Origin: Pseudomonadales bacterium
GTDB lineage: Bacteria; Pseudomonadota; Gammaproteobacteria; Pseudomonadales; UBA5518
DNA length: 64,000 bases
Direction: 5' to 3'
Assembly: GCA_024234165.1 (NCBI GenBank)
Contig: JACKOP010000005.1
Location: 62,001 to 126,000 of the forward strand
Shown here in pieces: positions 59,442 to 64,000 of this stretch. Position 1 is the stretch's first letter. The number at the start of each line of letters is the position of its first letter. The notes beneath the pieces were generated by a model. The model had not been told where the DNA came from and made no database searches. It saw only the letters and a program-made list of their open reading frames with translations. A program made the translations under genes and the position numbers.

Positions 59442-61643
59442 TCAGTCGAGCAACTTCTCGCTGAGGATGCGCGGCGTGATGAAGATCAGCGTCTCGTTCT
59501 TGTTCGACTGGACCACGTCCTTGCGGAACAGCTTGCCGATGTACGGAATGTCTCCGAGCAGCGGCGTCTTGGTTTCGGCCGTGATCTCGTTGGTCTTGAA
59601 CACGCCACCAAGCACCACCGTCTCACCGTTGCCGACCAGCACCTCGGTGTTCAGCTCCGTGGTATCGATGGTCGGGATCTGGGAGCCGAACTCGCCATTG
59701 ATCAGCTCGCCGATCGAGTCCTGGTTGATCACCAGCTTCATCAGCACACGGCCGTCCGGGGTGATGTTCGGCGTCACGTCGAGCCTGAGCACCGCGTCCT
59801 TGAATTCGACCGTGGTCTCACCCGAGGCCGCCGACTTCAGGTACGGAATCTCCTTGCCCTGTTCGATCGTCGCCTGGCGCTTGTCGCCGGTGATCACCTT
59901 CGGCTGCGAGACGATCTCGCCACGGCCCGAGGCCTCCATTGCCGAGAGTTCGGCGTTCAGCAACAGGTTGTTGTTGGTGAAGCCGATCGCAATCGAACTC
60001 GTTCCCTGGCCGGTCACGCCGAGGTCGACCGCCAGCGCATCCGGAAACGTGAGCTCGGGGTTCGGGTCATCCAGCTGATCGAGGGTCTTCATGCTGCCAC
60101 CCGCAGTAACCCTGTGCTGATTGCCCTGGTGCAAGCCCCCGCCACCCCACTGCACGCCGAGCTGGCGCGAGAAGTCGGCAGAAGCGACCACGATCCGCGC
60201 CTCGATCAGCACCTGGCGGATCGGCACGTCGATCAGCTTGATCAGCCGGCGCAGCTCCTCGAGCTTCTCGGCGGTTTCGGTGACCATCAGCGAGTTGGTC
60301 CGCTCGTCGACGATCACCTTGCCGCGTGGCGACAGGATGCTCGCTTCCCCCTGCCGGTCACGGTAACCCTCACGACCCTGCTGCGTTTGCGATGCGCCGG
60401 TGGCAACGTTCTGGTTGGTGCCGCGATTGCCGAACAGCTTGAACAGGTCCTGCGCGCTCGCGTACTTGATCCGGATGAATTCGGTCTGCAGCGGAGCGAG
60501 TTCCTCGATCTGACGGTTGGTCTCGATCTCCTGGCGCTCGCGCTCGGCGATCTCTGCCGCAGGCGCCACCATCAGCACGTTGCCGATGCGACGCTTGTCG
60601 AGCCCCTTCGTCTTGAGGATCAGATCGAGCGCCTGATCCCACGGCACATTCTGCAGGCGCAGCGTGATGCGCCCACCGACCGTGTCGCTCGCAACCAGGT
60701 TCAGCTCGGTGAAGTCGGCGATCAACTGCAGGACCGCACGCACCTCGATGTCCTGGAAGTTCAGCGACAGCTTCTCGCCGGTGAACTCGAAATCCTTCTT
60801 CTTCTCTTCGACTTCCTGGCGCGTCAGCGGCTTCACTGCCACGACATAGGTGGTATCGGCCTGATAGGCCAGGTAGTCGTACTCGCCGCCGACCTTGATG
60901 CCGACATTGGTCTGCGCGCCCGATTGCGCGACGTCGACCATCTGCACCGGCGTGGCGAAGTCGACGACGTCGTAGCGTCGCTGCAATTCGACCGGCACCG
61001 TCGTGTCGAAAAACGACACCTTGATCATATTGCCCTCGAGGCGCACATCGACGTCGGTGTGCGGATTGGCGAGCTGCAATTCGATGCGACCCTCGCCATT
61101 GGCACCACGGCGGAAATTGAAGTCGGTGATGCCTGACGCTGCCGCCTGCGTGCGCGCCGGTACGGCATGCGCTTCCCCGCCGCTACCGCTCTGCGCGAGG
61201 TACTGCGCCGGCTGATTGCCACCGACACTGACCACCAGCTCGTCACCACTGACCGTGGCCTCGTACGGCATTACCTGGACCAGGTTCACGATGACCCGTG
61301 TGCGCCCGCCAGCCTCGACGACCACCACGCTCTGCGCGTTGTCGAAGGCGAGCGTGTGTTTCTTCTGCGCGAGCCGGCTGGACACCCCCGGCAGATCGAG
61401 CGCGATGCGCGCCGGCTTGTCGATCGTGTAGGACTGCGGCGCGGGCGGCGTGCCGTCGAACTTCATGCGGATCTCGAACTTGCCACCCGGCAGCGCGTTG
61501 AATCCGATATCGGTCATGGATACCGGCGCGGCCAGCGCGGAAAGCGCAGGCAGCAACAACGCCAGCAGCAGTGCGACGGGGGCCTGCCACCAGCCGCGGA
61601 CCGTAGCGGTAACGCGAGGCGATCTGAGTTTTACGCTGTCCAT
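59442..61643 (-). CDS. pilQ: Type IV pilus secretin PilQ
   Basis: 733 residues: signal peptide (about 10-40), two AMIN peptidoglycan-binding domains (about 45-290), N0/N1 domains (about 310-480, with [24 protein letters not shown]) and a C-terminal secretin domain ending [20 protein letters not shown]. It forms the outer-membrane channel for pilus extrusion and for DNA entry. The start with GGAGA 6 nt upstream was chosen over an ATG 19 codons earlier. Confidence 0.95.
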   Translation of the reverse strand: MDSVKLRSPRVTATVRGWWQAPVALLLALLLPALSALAAPVSMTDIGFNALPGGKFEIRMKFDGTPPAPQSYTIDKPARIALDLPGVSSRLAQKKHTLAFDNAQSVVVVEAGGRTRVIVNLVQVMPYEATVSGDELVVSVGGNQPAQYLAQSGSGGEAHAVPARTQAAASGITDFNFRRGANGEGRIELQLANPHTDVDVRLEGNMIKVSFFDTTVPVELQRRYDVVDFATPVQMVDVAQSGAQTNVGIKVGGEYDYLAYQADTTYVVAVKPLTRQEVEEKKKDFEFTGEKLSLNFQDIEVRAVLQLIADFTELNLVASDTVGGRITLRLQNVPWDQALDLILKTKGLDKRRIGNVLMVAPAAEIAERERQEIETNRQIEELAPLQTEFIRIKYASAQDLFKLFGNRGTNQNVATGASQTQQGREGYRDRQGEASILSPRGKVIVDERTNSLMVTETAEKLEELRRLIKLIDVPIRQVLIEARIVVASADFSRQLGVQWGGGGLHQGNQHRVTAGGSMKTLDQLDDPNPELTFPDALAVDLGVTGQGTSSIAIGFTNNNLLLNAELSAMEASGRGEIVSQPKVITGDKRQATIEQGKEIPYLKSAASGETTVEFKDAVLRLDVTPNITPDGRVLMKLVINQDSIGELINGEFGSQIPTIDTTELNTEVLVGNGETVVLGGVFKTNEITAETKTPLLGDIPYIGKLFRKDVVQSNKNETLIFITPRILSEKLLD

Positions 61644-61657
61644 ACTGTCTCCGCGCT

Positions 61658-62182
61658 CTACTGTTCTGTCAGCTTTATCGTTCGGGGGCGTTCGATCCAT
61701 CCACCGACGCCATTGGGCACGATCTCGACCACCGAGACTTCGGTCGCTGCGACGGTGACGATCTTGCCGTGGTTCCTGCCCAGGTAATTGCCCGTCGTGA
61801 CGCGATGGACTCCGCCTTCCTCGTCCCGGATCAGCACCCAGAGGGTCCCCTTCTGTTCCAGCGTGCCCACCATCGCCAGCCCCTCGATGTTGAAGCGCTC
61901 GAGGAACTCGCGTGCACGCAGCAGATCCGGTTTCACCACCTTGCCGGTCTGCAGCGTCGCCGTTTCCTTCGCGCTCAGCGGCACGTCGAATGGTGCACGC
62001 AGCGACTGCGCCGAATAGGTGAACGACTGGTACGGCTTGAACGCGGGAATGGGTTCGATCGCCCCCGCCGGGCGCGCCTGCACTTCGGCCATGTACGCGT
62101 CCAGATCGGAGAAATCCCCGCCGCAGCCGCCCAGCAGAGCGGCCCAGAACACAAGGCTTGCTGTTCGCTTGACGCCCATCAT
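61658..62182 (-). CDS. pilP: Type IV pilus lipoprotein PilP
   Basis: 174 residues with a lipoprotein signal peptide, Cys20 in LLGGCGG. The C-terminal beta domain (about 85-170: NIEGLAMVGTL, VTTGNYLGRNHGKIV) is the part that docks PilQ. Together with PilN and PilO it forms the periplasmic alignment complex. The ATG overlaps the pilO stop. Confidence 0.92.
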   Translation of the reverse strand: MMGVKRTASLVFWAALLGGCGGDFSDLDAYMAEVQARPAGAIEPIPAFKPYQSFTYSAQSLRAPFDVPLSAKETATLQTGKVVKPDLLRAREFLERFNIEGLAMVGTLEQKGTLWVLIRDEEGGVHRVTTGNYLGRNHGKIVTVAATEVSVVEIVPNGVGGWIERPRTIKLTEQ

Positions 62183-62787
62183 TCTTCGCCCTTGTAGCGG
62201 TACGTCCTGGCCTGGATCTGCATGGTCAACTGCCCCGCGTTGCCACCGGGGGCGATCGTGAAATCATGCAGGGTCACGATTCTCGGCAGCCCGGCCACAC
62301 CGCTCGCGAAGCCTCCGAGATCGTGGTAGGCGCCCTTGACATTGATATTGATGGGAAGCTCCACGTAGAACTCGGCCGCACGCTCGCCCTCGAGGGCGAT
62401 GCTGTTGAACGTGAGTCCGGCGTCGACGCCCTTCTCGGTGATGTCCTCGAGCAGTCCCGGCACCTCGGTGTCCTTCGGCAACTGGCTGAGCAGTGCACCG
62501 AACTGCTCCTCCATCTCGGCGAGTTGCGCGCGCAGCGCGTCGAGATTCGCCACCTGGAACGCCTTCATGCGGAACTCTTCGCGCAGCTGGGTCTCACTCT
62601 GGCGTGTCGCCTCGTACTGCGCCTGCATGTCCTTCAGGTGGTAGTTGTAGCCGAGGAAGCACACCAGTCCGAACGCCACCACCCACACGATGATCTTCAC
62701 CGCCACCGGCCAGGCGCCGATGTTGTCCAGCGTGAGTTCGGACAGATTGACTTCCCTGAGCGCCTTCAGCGAATCAGCCAGTGCCAT
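62179..62787 (-). CDS. pilO: Type IV pilus assembly protein PilO
   Basis: 202 residues: a short cytoplasmic N-terminus, one membrane helix (about 28-46), a coiled coil (about 50-95) and a ferredoxin-like periplasmic domain. It pairs with PilN. The start MALADSLKALREVNL was chosen by family length; the gap to the pilN stop is 4 nt. Confidence 0.92.
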   Translation of the reverse strand: MALADSLKALREVNLSELTLDNIGAWPVAVKIIVWVVAFGLVCFLGYNYHLKDMQAQYEATRQSETQLREEFRMKAFQVANLDALRAQLAEMEEQFGALLSQLPKDTEVPGLLEDITEKGVDAGLTFNSIALEGERAAEFYVELPININVKGAYHDLGGFASGVAGLPRIVTLHDFTIAPGGNAGQLTMQIQARTYRYKGEE

Positions 62788-62791
62788 GTGC

Positions 62792-63372
62792 CTATTCTCC
62801 CGTCTCGCCCTGGCCTTCACCCTTGGCGGCACCCGGCGTGCTGACCTGGACCGTCAGTTCGAAATCGTTTGCCTGGTCACCAAACCGCGGATTCGCCGTC
62901 ACGGCTTTCAACGCCGGGGCGCTGAACCACTCCGACGCATCGAGCCGTCGCATCAGGCTGGACACGCGGTTGTTCGATTCCGCCGTGCCGCGGATCGTGA
63001 TGGTCTGCCCCTTGCGCTCCATACCACGGAAAAAGACCCCATCGGGCAGGGTCCGCACGATCTCGTCGAAGATGTGCACGATCAGCGGCCGCGTTCCCTG
63101 CAGATCCTGGATCACCTTCATGCGGTCGAGAAGCTGGTTGCGCCGCGTATGCAGGTCCTTGATCTCCGCGACCTGCTTGTCCAGTTCGCGGATATGCGAG
63201 CGCAGGTACTCGTTGCGCTCGTTCTGGTGGGTGATCCGGCCATCGATCACGATATGCCCGAGCACCGCCACCAGCACGCCGACGGCGACGACCGCGCCGA
63301 GCACGGCCAGGAACTCCTTGCGCAGCCGCTCGCGCCGCTGCTCGCGCCAGGGCAGGAGGTTGATCTTTGCCA

Positions 63373-63373
<1 letters not shown>
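62792..63373 (-). CDS. pilN: Type IV pilus assembly protein PilN
   Basis: 193 residues. The N-terminal INLLPWR motif (4-10) is the PilM-binding peptide. It is followed by a membrane helix (about 22-44), a coiled coil (about 50-85) and a periplasmic domain. Its ATG overlaps the pilM stop by one base. Confidence 0.93.

Positions 63374-64000
<627 letters not shown>

Overview
The window is a 64 kb stretch of a high-GC gammaproteobacterial chromosome. The ribosomal/RNA polymerase cluster, the tRNA-tuf array, a biotin operon with a BirA-type operator, the type IV pilus assembly operon linked to aroK-aroB-damX, and a cytochrome c oxidase cluster all fit that class. I cannot name a genus from the sequence alone.

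Layout. (1) 1-9205, minus strand: tRNA-Tyr, tRNA-Gly, tRNA-Thr(GGT), tuf, tRNA-Trp, secE, nusG, rplK, rplA, rplJ, rplL and a truncated rpoB. (2) 9206-25135: a roughly 16 kb accessory island. It holds a GNAT/DUF1778 toxin-antitoxin pair, a RES/Xre toxin-antitoxin locus whose toxin gene is cut by two insertion sequences, a TetR regulator, and a four-gene oxidoreductase cluster (FAD ketosteroid-dehydrogenase-like, DUF7064-like, SDR, PQQ dehydrogenase) whose first gene is cut by a third insertion sequence. In E. coli the tRNA order is Thr(TGT)-Tyr-Gly-Thr(GGT)-tufB, so the island appears to have separated tRNA-Thr(TGT) (25136-25211) from tRNA-Tyr. (3) 25136-30000, minus strand: tRNA-Thr(TGT), a SPOR protein, coaX, birA, and the agmatine-to-putrescine pair aguB-aguA. 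(4) 30075-36336, plus strand: tamA, tamB and a translationally coupled E2-acyltransferase-like protein that lacks both the lipoyl lysine and the catalytic histidine. (5) 36358-41523: cinA, rlmJ, pdxH, two small hypothetical genes, a degraded region with a Fic-like remnant and palindromic repeats, and tRNA-Pro. (6) 41619-47959: bioD, a fused bioH-bioC gene, bioF and bioB, divergent from comF across a BirA-type operator, then a hexapeptide acyltransferase. (7) 48040-49379: REP-like palindromes with a tandem array and a RAYT transposase remnant, then cysE. (8) 49392-54790, minus strand: an A2-type cytochrome c oxidase operon with two SCO proteins and a dihaem cytochrome. (9) 54988-64000, minus strand: hemE, damX, aroB, aroK, pilQ, pilP, pilO, pilN and a truncated pilM.

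Housekeeping genes are tightly packed with many 1-8 nt stop/start overlaps, which suggests translational coupling (coaX-SPOR, birA-coaX, tamA-tamB-E2-like, bioF-bioHC-bioD, coxB-coxA-sco, pilM-pilN). The island is the opposite, with broken genes, three insertion sequences whose ends and target duplications can be read directly, and truncated fragments. Removing each insertion with one copy of its target duplication restores an open frame in both damaged genes, so the insertions are younger than the genes they hit.
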